Shown: positions 15,615 to 23,809, counted from the stretch's first letter. The stretch is DNA of 26,110 bases from Rhizophagus prolifer (GCA_019425655.1 NQWY01033659.1:1-26110), one strand, 5' to 3'. The notes: generated from the sequence alone by a model not told the origin. Program-made: numbers and translations.

Positions 15615-16469
15615 TTATGAGTTATAATAAGCGTCCTCTATATCTTTGATGATGATTTTATTCATTTTCATCATAGCTCCAAAAGCTTTCTGAGCTTTCT
15701 CCACTTCGTGTGTGTTGGTCAATTCTATTAATCTGTGCGGAACAATCTGCCAGCTGAAGCCATATTTATCTTTTAGCCAGCCACACATACTTTCTTGTCC
15801 TTCTTTGGTAAATTCATCCCAATAATAATCCGTTTCATCCTGATCTTTTGTCATTACAGTCATTGAAGTTCCTTCTGTAAAATCTGCTTTATGATCGTGA
15901 GAACTGTCCATTGCCATCATTACATAACCATTGATGATGAACTGAGAATGTGCCACATTGCCAACAACATCGCCTTGCCCTTCTTCATATTCCATAACAC
16001 CCTCTATCTCAGAATCCGGGAAAATGGTCGTATAATAATCCAAAGCTTCTTTACATTTTCCGGCATTTTTACCTGTAAACATCATTACAGGAGAAATTTT
16101 TTGCTTAGCTTTTTCTGCTGCAAAATATAACTGCCAGGAAATACCATACTGATCCTGCACCCAGGCATATTTTTCACTCCATGGATAGGAATCCAATTCC
16201 ATCATTACTTTCCCTTTCTCAGCAAGTCTGTGATAATAACTTTCTACTTCTTCAGGAGAATCACACATTACCATTAAAGACAATGTAACATTAGGCTTAA
16301 ACATTGGACCGGCATTAAGGAACATTATTTTCTGCCCTTCGATTTCTATATTGATGACCATTGGTGTATTGACCGTAATCTGACAATTTCTGAAAACAGA
16401 AGTATAAAATTCTGCTGCTTCTGCCCCGTCTTGGTTAAACCAAAAACAAGGAAATATATTGTTGTTCAT
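15615..16469 (-). CDS. tandem VOC (PhnB-like) protein, two domains
   Basis: 284 residues made of two PhnB-like VOC units: about 3-118 (PCFWFNQDGAEAAEFYTSVF to DQYGISWQLYF) and about 124-255 (PVMMFTGKNAGKCKEALDYY to DKYGFSWQIVP). A C-terminal helix follows (EKAQKAFGAMMKMNKIIIKD) that often extends this family. The two units differ clearly, so the duplication is old. VOC domains normally pair to form a binding site, so a two-unit chain can work as a monomer. The family is sometimes labelled 3-demethylubiquinone methyltransferase by old transfer errors; no methyltransferase motif is present. First intact gene of the minus-strand run. Confidence 0.88.
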   Translation of the reverse strand: MNNNIFPCFWFNQDGAEAAEFYTSVFRNCQITVNTPMVINIEIEGQKIMFLNAGPMFKPNVTLSLMVMCDSPEEVESYYHRLAEKGKVMMELDSYPWSEKYAWVQDQYGISWQLYFAAEKAKQKISPVMMFTGKNAGKCKEALDYYTTIFPDSEIEGVMEYEEGQGDVVGNVAHSQFIINGYVMMAMDSSHDHKADFTEGTSMTVMTKDQDETDYYWDEFTKEGQESMCGWLKDKYGFSWQIVPHRLIELTNTHEVEKAQKAFGAMMKMNKIIIKDIEDAYYNS

Positions 16470-16508
16470 TTTTTACATTTTAGAGTTTGTTAAATTTCTA
16501 TTAAAACC

Positions 16509-16577
16509 ACAAAAGTCACAAAAGCTATTATTTTTCTTAAGCTTATCAAAAGTTGATTAATCTTTTGTGACTTTTGT
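16509..16577. repeat. perfect 16-bp inverted repeat in spacer of the SRPBCC/VOC run
   Basis: ACAAAAGTCACAAAAG (16509-16524) and CTTTTGTGACTTTTGT (16562-16577) pair perfectly around a 37-base loop. It lies between the frameshifted SRPBCC gene and the double VOC gene. It could lower transcription into the rest of the run or be a mobile palindrome; it lacks a clean U-run. Confidence 0.65.
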
Positions 16578-16585
16578 CGTTCAAT

Positions 16586-16998
16586 CTAAAGACTTTCCGA
16601 ATAACTCTTGAAATTATCCAGAATTGCCTGCCAACCTTGTTGCTGCATTTCCAAAGGATTTTGATTTTCCGGGTCAAAATTTTCAGTCACTTTTGTTTTG
16701 TCATCGGACAGTTTTTCGAAAATCACTTCCACTTGGCGTCCATCTTCCAAATGATATTGGATTGATTGATTTTCTTTAACCTTATCATAAATTCCAACAA
16801 AGTCAAAACCGAAACTTCCATCTTTTGCCTGCATCCGCACTTCTAACTTACCTCCAACTCTCAAATCATTTTAGCAGAAGGACATTCCCAACTTTCGTGG
16901 GCGAAGTTCCATTTTACAATATGTTCCGGATTATTGAATGCGTCCCAAACCTCATCGATCGGTTTATTGATTTCTGTAATTACTTTTAATTTATTCAT
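16586..16998 (-). pseudogene. SRPBCC/AHSA1-like gene interrupted by a frameshift
   Basis: The first part (ATG at 16998) encodes KLKVITEINKPIDEVWDAFN and NPEHIVKWNFAHESWECPSA, a normal AHSA1 opening, then stops at 16861. The remainder in another frame (16586-16864) begins RVGGKLEVRMQAKDGSFGFD and ends GWQAILDNFKSYSESL, a normal second half. The two overlap at a short A-run near 16867, and one missing A there explains the change. Joined length would be about 137 residues, right for the family. It is the first gene of the cluster and follows a good promoter. An A-run sequencing error is as likely as real decay. Confidence 0.8.
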
Positions 16999-17015
16999 TT
17001 GAATTTCTTTTAAAC

Positions 17016-17044
17016 CAAAGTTAATTTTATTCTGTTATGCTCAA
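17016..17044 (-). promoter_or_regulatory. Bacteroidota promoter of the SRPBCC/VOC/DinB run
   Basis: On the minus strand: TTG (17044-17042), 18-base spacer, TAACTTTG (17023-17016), matching the TTG / TAnnTTTG consensus at normal spacing. The ATG at 16998 is about 17 bases past the -7 box. Confidence 0.65.
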
Positions 17045-17045
17045 C

Positions 17046-17059
17046 TTGTCTTAAGACAA
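17046..17059. promoter_or_regulatory. perfect palindrome, candidate operator
   Basis: TTGTCTTAAGACAA is self-complementary over all 14 bases and ends one base upstream of the -33 TTG of the promoter above. This position fits an activator site or an overlapping repressor site of a small dimeric regulator. No regulator gene is adjacent. Confidence 0.5.
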
Positions 17060-17076
17060 TATTTGAACTTTAAACA

Positions 17077-17103
17077 AAAAATCACTCTTTTAAGAGTGAT
17101 TTT
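17077..17103 (-). terminator. rho-independent terminator of the DUF3108 gene
   Basis: Arms AAAATCACTCTT and AAGAGTGATTTT with a 3-base loop. It is just downstream of the DUF3108 stop on the minus strand and ends in a T-rich stretch there. Confidence 0.8.
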
Positions 17104-17111
17104 CAATATGA

Positions 17112-17879
17112 TTATTTTGCAAAATTCAATGGATATTTCACATTGCTGTAACTATCAATACTTGCTTTGAGCGAGCCAACTGCGAGTTCGGCTTTTATAA
17201 GAACCGGCACTCTGTTCTGGTCATTGGTAACCCACATCGTAACACCTTCTTTCTGTTTAAAAACCCTACCACTGATAACGGAAGGAATAATTTTAAGACA
17301 ATTGATCTTACCAAATTTTGTTGATAGATTTTCTGTTCCAACCACCTTTAGCTGAAAGGGAAATAATTCGTCATCAATCCAGACATTCATTCTCACAACA
17401 CTACCCACTTTCAGACTTTCCGAAGGTAAACTTCTGAGATAATAAAAACAAGATAACATATCCTGTACATCATTCGGAACTTTAACGGTTTTCGCCGGCC
17501 TGTCTGTATGTTTTTTATCAACTAAAACTAAAGTATTGTTTGCAGGATTAAAGGTACTTTGCAAATGTTGTGTGTAACTGCCTTCAGAAACGTTTCTAAC
17601 ATAAAAAAGCGGTTCTTTGTTTTCATTGATGTAACTTTCATACACATCTTCTACTTTGAAAAAAGCCTTTGCAGCACCACTTGTTTTCCCCGTTCCTTTG
17701 ACATAAAAAGCGGGCTGCCCCTTGTAAGAAGTTCTGGTTGTTGCCAAAGTTGCATTGCCTGCAGTGATAAAACCATAATGGATTCTATAGCTCAAAACTT
17801 CACCTGCATTGATATTATCGAACTGGGCAGACGCCGACGTAAAAAATAAAAAACCGATAAGAAAAAATATATTCTTCAT
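17112..17879 (-). CDS. DUF3108 domain-containing exported protein
   Basis: 255 residues. The signal peptide (IFFLIGFLFFTSASAQ) predicts export to the periplasm. INAGEVLSYRIHYGFITAGN is the diagnostic DUF3108 start, followed by a run of beta strands. PNDVQDMLSCFYYLRSLP is the central conserved box, and MWVTNDQNRVPVLIKAELAVG is the closing signature. The fold resembles an outer-membrane-associated beta barrel half, but no biochemical role is established. It has its own terminator and is not in the SRPBCC run. In Flavobacteriia it is commonly a stand-alone gene. Confidence 0.88.
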   Translation of the reverse strand: MKNIFFLIGFLFFTSASAQFDNINAGEVLSYRIHYGFITAGNATLATTRTSYKGQPAFYVKGTGKTSGAAKAFFKVEDVYESYINENKEPLFYVRNVSEGSYTQHLQSTFNPANNTLVLVDKKHTDRPAKTVKVPNDVQDMLSCFYYLRSLPSESLKVGSVVRMNVWIDDELFPFQLKVVGTENLSTKFGKINCLKIIPSVISGRVFKQKEGVTMWVTNDQNRVPVLIKAELAVGSLKASIDSYSNVKYPLNFAK

Positions 17880-17938
17880 TAATTGCTGTGTATAGAATTA
17901 ATCTTAGACAAATTATTTGCCAAATTTAAAAAAATAAA

Positions 17939-17958
17939 ACCCTTCGCTTCCGAAGGGT
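17939..17958 (-). terminator. rho-independent terminator of the glg operon
   Basis: Arms ACCCTTCG and CGAAGGGT with loop CTTC; the minus-strand exit is T-rich. It lies 20 bases past the glgC stop. Confidence 0.85.
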
Positions 17959-17978
17959 CTTATTAAATATGTGTTTAT

Positions 17979-19216
17979 TTACATAATATTTGTACCGTCA
18001 GGAATGACTGCGTTTTTCTTTACGACCACAATTCCGTCTTTGATAGAGTGCGTGTCGTAATCGCCATCTGGATGATGTTTTCCTCCGATGATTCTCACAT
18101 TGTTCCCGATATAGCAGTTTTTATCCAAAATGGCTTTGTCGATATAACAGTACTTCCCGATTCCCATACTTGTTTTCCCGCTTTCTTCATTATCCGCAAC
18201 TTCTTTAGCTGTCTGATAGTAATCGGCTCCCATTACATAAGAATTAACGATCGTTGTTCCCCGGTCAACTCGGGTTCTGTTTCCAATGATGCAATTTTCA
18301 ATCTTATCTGCTAAAATGATACATCCGTCACCAAAAATGGTTTTGCTGACATAAGAACCATTAATCTTTGTCGGCGGAAGCATTCTCGCTCTTGTGTAGG
18401 TAAATCCTGTGCCAAGTCAAGATTAGCTTCATAAAATGATTCAATGGTTCCTATATCTGTCCAGTAGCCATCGTATTGATAGCTCAAAACATTCAATGTA
18501 CCAATGGAAGCAGGAATGAAGTCTTTACCGAAATCATCTCCTTCATAATCTGCAAATAGTTGTCTGAGAACATTTTTCGTGAAAACATAGATCCCCATCG
18601 AAGCGAGATATTCCTTTCCTTTTGCTTTGCTTTCATCGCTTGTTTCAGATTTCCAGTCTTTCAAGGCATCCAGACTTGGTTTTTCTGTGAAAGCCGTAAT
18701 ATTCCCTTCCTCATCTGCTTTCATAATTCCGAAGCCTGTAGCATCTTTAGCATTAACAGGAATAGTAGCAATGGTAATGTCACCACCCTGCTCTTTGTGA
18801 AAATTAATCATCTTTTGGAAATCCATCTGATAAAGCTGGTCTCCGGAGAGAATCAAAATATATTCATATTCGTATTTTTCAAGATGTTTCATTGTCTGGC
18901 GAACTGCATCCGCCGTTCCTTGGTACCAATTCTCGTTTTCGACATTCTGTTCTGCAGCCAGGATATCCACAAAACCTTTGCTGAAAATGTCAAAGTGATA
19001 AGAGTTCTTGATGTGGGAATTCAATGATGCCGAATTAAATTGGGTCAAAACCAAGATCCTGTTAAGACCGGAGTTGAGGCAATTCGAAATTGGAATGTCG
19101 ACCAAACGGTATTTTCCCGCAATAGGAACCGCCGGCTTGGACCTTGTGTAAGTCAATGGAAACAATCTCGTTCCTCTTCCGCCTCCCAAAACTATGGAGA
19201 TTACGCTTTCTTTCAT
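17979..19216 (-). pseudogene. glgC: glucose-1-phosphate adenylyltransferase, split by a short frame-shifting deletion
   Basis: GlgC makes ADP-glucose from glucose-1-phosphate and ATP, the first committed step of glycogen synthesis. The 5' part (from ATG 19216) has GGGRGTRLFPLTYTRSKPAV (11-30), WYQGTADAVRQ (97-107), SGDQLY (124-129) and FTEKP (176-180), a complete catalytic Rossmann domain to DLAQDLP (273). The left-handed beta-helix (from YTRARMLPPTKI, with repeats like CIIGNRTRV and CYIGNNVRI) is in another frame (17979-about 18400). At the join about a dozen residues normally present are missing and the frame changes, so a deletion of roughly 34-40 bases, not a multiple of three, is inferred. 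Without it the length would be near 425, normal for the family. Third gene of glgB-glgA-glgC. Confidence 0.85.
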
Positions 19217-19322
19217 AGATGTGCTGGTTATATATTATTTTCTGTTATTTATTATAAAGCTAAGAAATCTTCCCAAATATTAAGCCAATGTTAACGAAAA
19301 TATTTGCTTATTAAATTATGAA

Positions 19323-20702
19323 TTAATAATTATACATTTCCAAATAGTTCTTAGCCGATTTTTCCCAAGAGAAGTCAAACGACATATTGCTGTAAATCAA
19401 ACCTTTCATAAGGTCTTTCTGGCTGTAGATATGCAAAGCTCTTTTAATTGCGTGAACGGCGTCATCTGCACCAGCAGTGGTAAAGTTAAGTCCACTTCCA
19501 CCTGTTGAAATATCTTGAACCGTATCCCGTAAGCCTCCCGTATATCTTACAATGGGAACCGTTCCGTATCGCATAGAATACATCTGGTTCAGTCCGCAAG
19601 GCTCGACCCGGCTTGGCATGAGCAAGAAATCTGCTGAGGCATAAATCTGATGCGACAAATATTCTTTATAGCCTAAATCCAGCGCAAAATTAATATTGAA
19701 TCTATATTTTAATTCCTTCAATCTGTTTTCAATATGTTGGTTTCCAGAACCGAGCACAATCAGATTCAAAGAACCATTGGTTTCCTGGATGCTTTTCTCA
19801 ACAATGTCCGGCAAAAGATCAGCCCCTTTTTCTCCGGCAAAACGTCCTATAAATCCGAACAGCGGAAGGTTGGGATTGAGTCCGTATTCTGCACAGATCA
19901 CTTTTTTATTCTCCCATTTTCCTTCTTCCGAGTAATCTTTATTATAATTAAATTTCAACATATCGTCCGTTTGCGGGTCCCAAACTTCGGTATCAATACC
20001 ATTGATAATCCCGAAAGCTTTTTGCCGCTCCTGATTCATCAATGGCTCCAATCCCTGAAAACTGTAGAATAATTCTTCCAGATAACCGCCAGAAACCGCA
20101 TTGAATGCATTGCAGGTCTTGATCATTGTAGCCATTGGATTGATTCTACCATTCCAATCAAGAAGTCCCCATTTCCAGCCTTCAAAATGTGGAAGAAAAC
20201 TTGACATCTGCCAATCCATACTTCCCTGATATTCACCGTTATGAATGGTCCCAATAGTTTTCACGCCTTTCAGAAATCCGAATTCATAACAATATTCTAT
20301 CATAAAAGGAACCAGCCCGGTATGATAATCATGGCAATGTAAAATATCCGGACGAATCTGCATTGCACTCAGCCAATGCAAAACACCGTGCTGGAATGCG
20401 ATAAACTGCTCACTCTCATCCCAATAGCCATAAACATTTTCCCTATCCAATAACCCCGGGATCTTAACGAGATACAATTCGAATCCCAAAACGTTGCTTT
20501 TCTCTTTATAAACCTGAACCTGATACATATGAAACGACTGATGAATAAAGCCATCGAACACAACTTCAAAGTCGTGGTTGTAGAAAAACGGTTTGTTGTA
20601 CCAAGGCATTACCACCTTCGCATCCAGACCCATTTTGTTTTGATACCTCCAACTTTTGCGACAGGATAACACTCCATAGAGAGGTGAACAAGAAACCTGC
20701 AA
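19323..20702 (-). pseudogene. glgA: glycogen synthase with disrupted N-terminus
   Basis: GlgA (GT5) transfers glucose from ADP-glucose to glucan. The frame from 19323 up to about 20634 is intact: YQNKMGLDAKVVMPW, HCHDYHTGLVPF, TIHNGEYQGSMDW, INGIDTEVWDP, GFIGRFAGEKGADLL, and SRVEPCGLNQMYSM with the catalytic-site Glu. The N-terminus is not intact. HLSMECYPVAKVGG, containing the ADP-glucose-binding KxGG motif, is encoded at 20645-20688 in a different frame. The following LADVVGALPK segment is absent; a loss of about 31 bases would explain the shift. The apparent TTG start at 20702 gives an unrelated opening. As read, the enzyme would lack its KxGG loop. Confidence 0.85.
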
Positions 20703-22632
20703 TATTTGACTTCTTGATTAATTTACTTTGTTTCAAAACCAATCCCGACAAAGGCGGTAATCTAAGAATAATTGAGTTCTTCCTGTTATTCCAGCCCTCA
20801 TCCAGCCTCTGAGAAATAACAGCTTCTACTCCGCTTCCGCTATATTTCTCATCATCGGAATTCAGAATGATTTTCCAGTCTGTATTTTCATCAATACCTA
20901 TTCTGTAATCAAAACTTCTTGGTGTAAGATTCAGGACAGTCATCAAAACTTCTTTATCATGTTTGCTTTTTCTAAGGTAAACAAAAATCGAGTTGTCTCG
21001 GTCATCACCGTCAATCCATTCATAGCCATACGGCGAGAATTGAAGCTCATATAAAGACGGATGTGTTTTATACAACAGATTCAGATCTTTGACAAAATCC
21101 TGAAGGTTTTTGTGAACAGGATATTGAAGCAGATGCCAGTCCAGCGAGCTTTTGAAATTCCATTCCGTGGTCTGGGCAAATTCATCGCCCATAAACAATA
21201 ATTTCGCTCCCGGATTCGTAAACATATAGACATACATCGCTCGGAGATTGGCAAACTTCTGCCATTCGTCGCCCGGCATTTTGTAGATCAAGCTGCTTTT
21301 TCCATGCACCACCTCATCATGAGACAACGGCATCATGTAATTTTCATTATACATATACGTGCTCGTAAAAGTGATTTTGTTGTGATGGTATTTTCTATTG
21401 ATGGGGTCTTCTTTGAAATAATCTAAAGTATCATGCATCCATCCCATCATCCATTTCATTCCGAAACCGATTCCGTCATCGTGTACAGGTTTGGTTAATT
21501 TTGGAAAGTCGGAACTTTCTTCTGCAATCGTCTGAACATCGGGAAATTCTTTGTAAACCGCAACATTAAAATCCTGCAAAAATTGCTTGGCTTCCAGATT
21601 GACATTGCCACCATAAATGTTCGGTTCCCACTCGCCTTCGTTTCTGGAATAATCGAGATGAAGCATTGATGTTACTGCATCCACACGCAAACCATCAGCG
21701 TGATAACGATCTAACCAAAATATTGCATTTGAAATCAGAAATGACTTGACTTCAGGTCTTCCGTAATTAAAAATATAGGATTTCCAATCCGGATGAAAAC
21801 CTTTTCTCGGATCTTCGTGTTCGTATAAAAAAGAGCCGTCAAAACGATGAAGTCCATTAGCATCACCTGGAAAATGGGAAGGCACCCAATCCAGAAAAAC
21901 ACCGATATTATTTTTATGAACTTCGGAAATCAAGTACATCAATTCCTGCGGGCCACCGAACCGTGAAGTCGCTGCATAGAAACCTGTAATCTGATAACCC
22001 CAGCTTGGATCATATGGATATTCCATCACCGGCATAAATTCTACATGTGTAAAATTCATTGCTTTGAGATAAGGAACTAATTTATCGGCAATCTCACCAT
22101 AGCTCAGGAATCTATCCGGATTTCCAGGATCGCGCATCCAGGAACCGAGATGCATCTCGTAAACAGAAATGGGTGATTCCAGGCTGTTGTATCGCCAGCG
22201 TTTTTCCATCCAGTCTTTGTCCTGCCACTCATACCAGGTCGTACAAACTGCAGAACCAGCCTGCAAAGCATTTTCGAAACAAAGTCCGTACGGGTCGGCT
22301 TTTTCCAACAAAATCCCTTCAGTTGTTCTAATTCCGTATTTGTAAACTTCACCAAAATCCAAGTCTGGAATAAAGCCTTCCCAAATACCGGATTGATCCC
22401 AGCGGCCTGCCAAATGGTGCGAAAAAGAATTCCAATTGTTGAAATTTCCCATCACAGAAACTTCTGTTGCATTAGGCGCCCAAACGGCAAAATATACACC
22501 GGAAACGCCATCAACTTCCACCTTGTGTGAGCCAAATTTTTCGTAAAGCCTGGTATGTTTTCCCGAACGGAAAAGATATATATCGAAATCGGAAAATAAA
22601 GAATATGGCTGAACCGACGTCTTTGTTATCAT
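20566..22632 (-). CDS. glgB: 1,4-alpha-glucan branching enzyme (GH13), C-terminal end uncertain
   Basis: Cleaves alpha-1,4 glucan and rejoins the piece as an alpha-1,6 branch. Residues about 25-115 are a CBM48 module (GVYFAVWAPNATEVSVMGNF), and about 150-520 are the GH13 barrel with nucleophile D318 (GLRVDAVTSML), acid/base E371 (TIAEESSDF) and D439 (LPLSHDEVVHGK). About 540-640 is the all-beta C domain ending RLPPLSGLVLKQ. The natural end is probably near residue 640; the last 45 or so residues are an out-of-frame reading of the start of glgA, giving a 137-base overlap that is not normal. A frame change near 20700-20730 could explain it. First gene of the glg operon, start ATG 22632. Confidence 0.93.
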   Translation of the reverse strand: MITKTSVQPYSLFSDFDIYLFRSGKHTRLYEKFGSHKVEVDGVSGVYFAVWAPNATEVSVMGNFNNWNSFSHHLAGRWDQSGIWEGFIPDLDFGEVYKYGIRTTEGILLEKADPYGLCFENALQAGSAVCTTWYEWQDKDWMEKRWRYNSLESPISVYEMHLGSWMRDPGNPDRFLSYGEIADKLVPYLKAMNFTHVEFMPVMEYPYDPSWGYQITGFYAATSRFGGPQELMYLISEVHKNNIGVFLDWVPSHFPGDANGLHRFDGSFLYEHEDPRKGFHPDWKSYIFNYGRPEVKSFLISNAIFWLDRYHADGLRVDAVTSMLHLDYSRNEGEWEPNIYGGNVNLEAKQFLQDFNVAVYKEFPDVQTIAEESSDFPKLTKPVHDDGIGFGMKWMMGWMHDTLDYFKEDPINRKYHHNKITFTSTYMYNENYMMPLSHDEVVHGKSSLIYKMPGDEWQKFANLRAMYVYMFTNPGAKLLFMGDEFAQTTEWNFKSSLDWHLLQYPVHKNLQDFVKDLNLLYKTHPSLYELQFSPYGYEWIDGDDRDNSIFVYLRKSKHDKEVLMTVLNLTPRSFDYRIGIDENTDWKIILNSDDEKYSGSGVEAVISQRLDEGWNNRKNSIILRLPPLSGLVLKQSKLIKKSNIAGFLFTSLWSVILSQKLEVSKQNGSGCEGGNALVQQTVFLQPRL

Positions 22633-22711
22633 TTATAATACCTTTACCAAGATAGAGAAATTAATCGATACATCAGATAAAGATTTTGTTAATTAGTATT
22701 AAAGTTTTAAC

Positions 22712-22752
22712 CATCCCATCCTGGCGGTACCCTCCAAAGGAAGGGAATTTTT
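22712..22752. repeat. partial dispersed intergenic repeat
   Basis: CCATCCTGGCGG-type and CCCTCCAAAGGAAGGGAATT, a short hairpin (CCCTCC / GGAAGGG). It resembles a decayed copy of a CACCCC...CCTCCAAAGGAGGGGAA repeat that I recall as common in Bacteroidota spacers. Not verified. Confidence 0.35.
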
Positions 22753-22789
22753 CAAACCATTTTATAAAAGATGAAATTTCTGTTAGTTT

Positions 22790-22930
22790 TTAGTTGTTGA
22801 TGGATTTTGCGAAGAAGTAGATGCCAGCAGTTTTTTCTGTTTTTGAGAGTCGTTTTTTATTAGAGTCAAAGGTGATAACGGCGATTACCAATAACCACTT
22901 AGTATCAGCTGGCAGGCTGAAGTGCCATTC
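22790..22930 (-). pseudogene. 3' end fragment of an unidentified minus-strand gene
   Basis: Frame ending at TAA 22792-22790 reads EWHFSLPADTKWLLVIAVIT and then SNKKRLSKTEKTAGIYFFAK before the stop. The composition looks like real protein (a short hydrophobic strand then a basic amphipathic end), but the frame meets a stop within about 60 codons upstream and overlaps the next remnant. It is probably the truncated end of a gene cut at the island's left boundary. Family not recognised. Confidence 0.4.
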
Positions 22931-22942
22931 CTGCACTATTAA

Positions 22943-23270
22943 GATAATTTCCAAGAAATCTTGACGAAAGAGAAAAGCTTAGAAGCTGAATTAACTGCTT
23001 ATTTTGGAGAGACGTTATGCAGATTATTTGACGCTGAACGGAAAGGTTCATATTATGGATATAAAAATCAAAATGATGTGAACTTTTATACTTGCAGAAT
23101 TAAAAAATGAGTTCGAGTTTAAGCCAAGTAAATTTTTTGAATATTATTTTTCTAATGGTAAAGAAGATACTGGAAGTTTTAATGATTATCTAAATTTTGG
23201 CTATTATTATAAAGGAACTGAAAAATATATTACTGACGGAATATTAAAAAACATAAACAACTTCTGCTAG
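22943..23270 (+). pseudogene. broken gene for a small unknown protein
   Basis: Two adjacent open segments in different frames (about 22943-23110 and up to the TAG at 23270) both have protein-like composition rich in Phe, Tyr, Glu and Lys (for example ELTAYFGETLCRLFDAERKG and FNDYLNFGYYYKGTEKYITD). Together they look like one accessory gene of about 110 codons that is no longer intact. No start codon with good context is seen. The gene ends inside the outer arm of the attC-like element, as cassette genes commonly do. Family not recognised. Confidence 0.5.
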
Positions 23271-23400
23271 CAGGCGTTTGGCAAGACTGCGAATTTTATA
23301 GTAAATTCACGTTTATTTCTCGCAAGAAACTTTATCTTTAATAGAAAATAATCTGTTCCGAAGCTCGCAACCTCGCCAAGTGCCGGAACGTTAGCTGTCA
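23264..23400. repeat. attC-like structured repeat E1
   Basis: Outer arms GCTAGC (23266-23271) and GTTAGC (23390-23395, imperfect). Inner arms TTTGGCAAGACTGCGA (about 23277-23292) and, on the opposite strand, CTTGGCGAGGTTGCGA (about 23365-23380) pair imperfectly around an AT-rich centre. A gene stop lies within its left end. It ends CCGGAACGTTAGCTGTCA. The overall plan is that of a large imperfect cruciform like an integron attC site. It shares GTTTGrCAArA with E2 at 25444-25464. Confidence 0.5.
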
Positions 23401-23465
23401 TTATAAATATAAAAATTATGGTAACTAACAAACATTATACATTTTATTGAAAAAACGAATAATAT

Positions 23466-23794
23466 ATGTTAGAAAAGAAAAAATACAGACTTCCAATTCT
23501 ACTCTTGTCATTTGGAATACTTTTTTGCATAGGCTCTACTTTTGCAACTATTAAGTCTATTGAAAATCGGTTTTCACAGTCTGATGCTATTCTAACTTTC
23601 GTTTTGGCAGTTGTTCAATTTATGTTATCCAATTTGAGAAAAGAAGAAATGGATAATTTGTTCAATTCCGGAACAGGAATAAAAGAGAAATCCAGAAACA
23701 TAAAAACCCACTACATGAAACTATATATATCATCTCTGGGCTTACAGGTTTAGTAGGAACATTAATTTGGGGTTATGATGGTTTATTGTCTTAA
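23466..23794 (+). pseudogene. small three-helix membrane protein gene with a frameshift
   Basis: From ATG 23466 the frame encodes two transmembrane segments (LPILLLSFGILFCIGSTFAT and AILTFVLAVVQFMLSN) and a short charged loop, then runs out at 23753. A third segment, TIYIISGLTGLVGTLIWGYD, follows in another frame and ends at TAA 23794. The frames join at an A-run near 23703 where one A appears to be missing, as in the SRPBCC gene. Joined length would be about 109 residues. Function unknown; it is first in the module after E1, upstream of the amidohydrolase. Confidence 0.6.
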
Positions 23795-23809
23795 TAAAAA
23801 AATTCAGGT

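Noticed and set aside
15615-16469. Annotation as 3-demethylubiquinone-9 3-methyltransferase
   Set aside because: Both halves are VOC domains with no SAM-binding motif.
18560-19027. 155-codon plus-strand frame inside glgC
   Set aside because: Antisense of well-conserved GlgC sequence; composition (Cys/Phe/His-rich) is typical of an antisense frame.
23264-23400. Canonical integron attC site
   Set aside because: Outer boxes do not satisfy the RYYYAAC/GTTRRRY consensus strictly and no integron integrase is present, so only the term attC-like is used.
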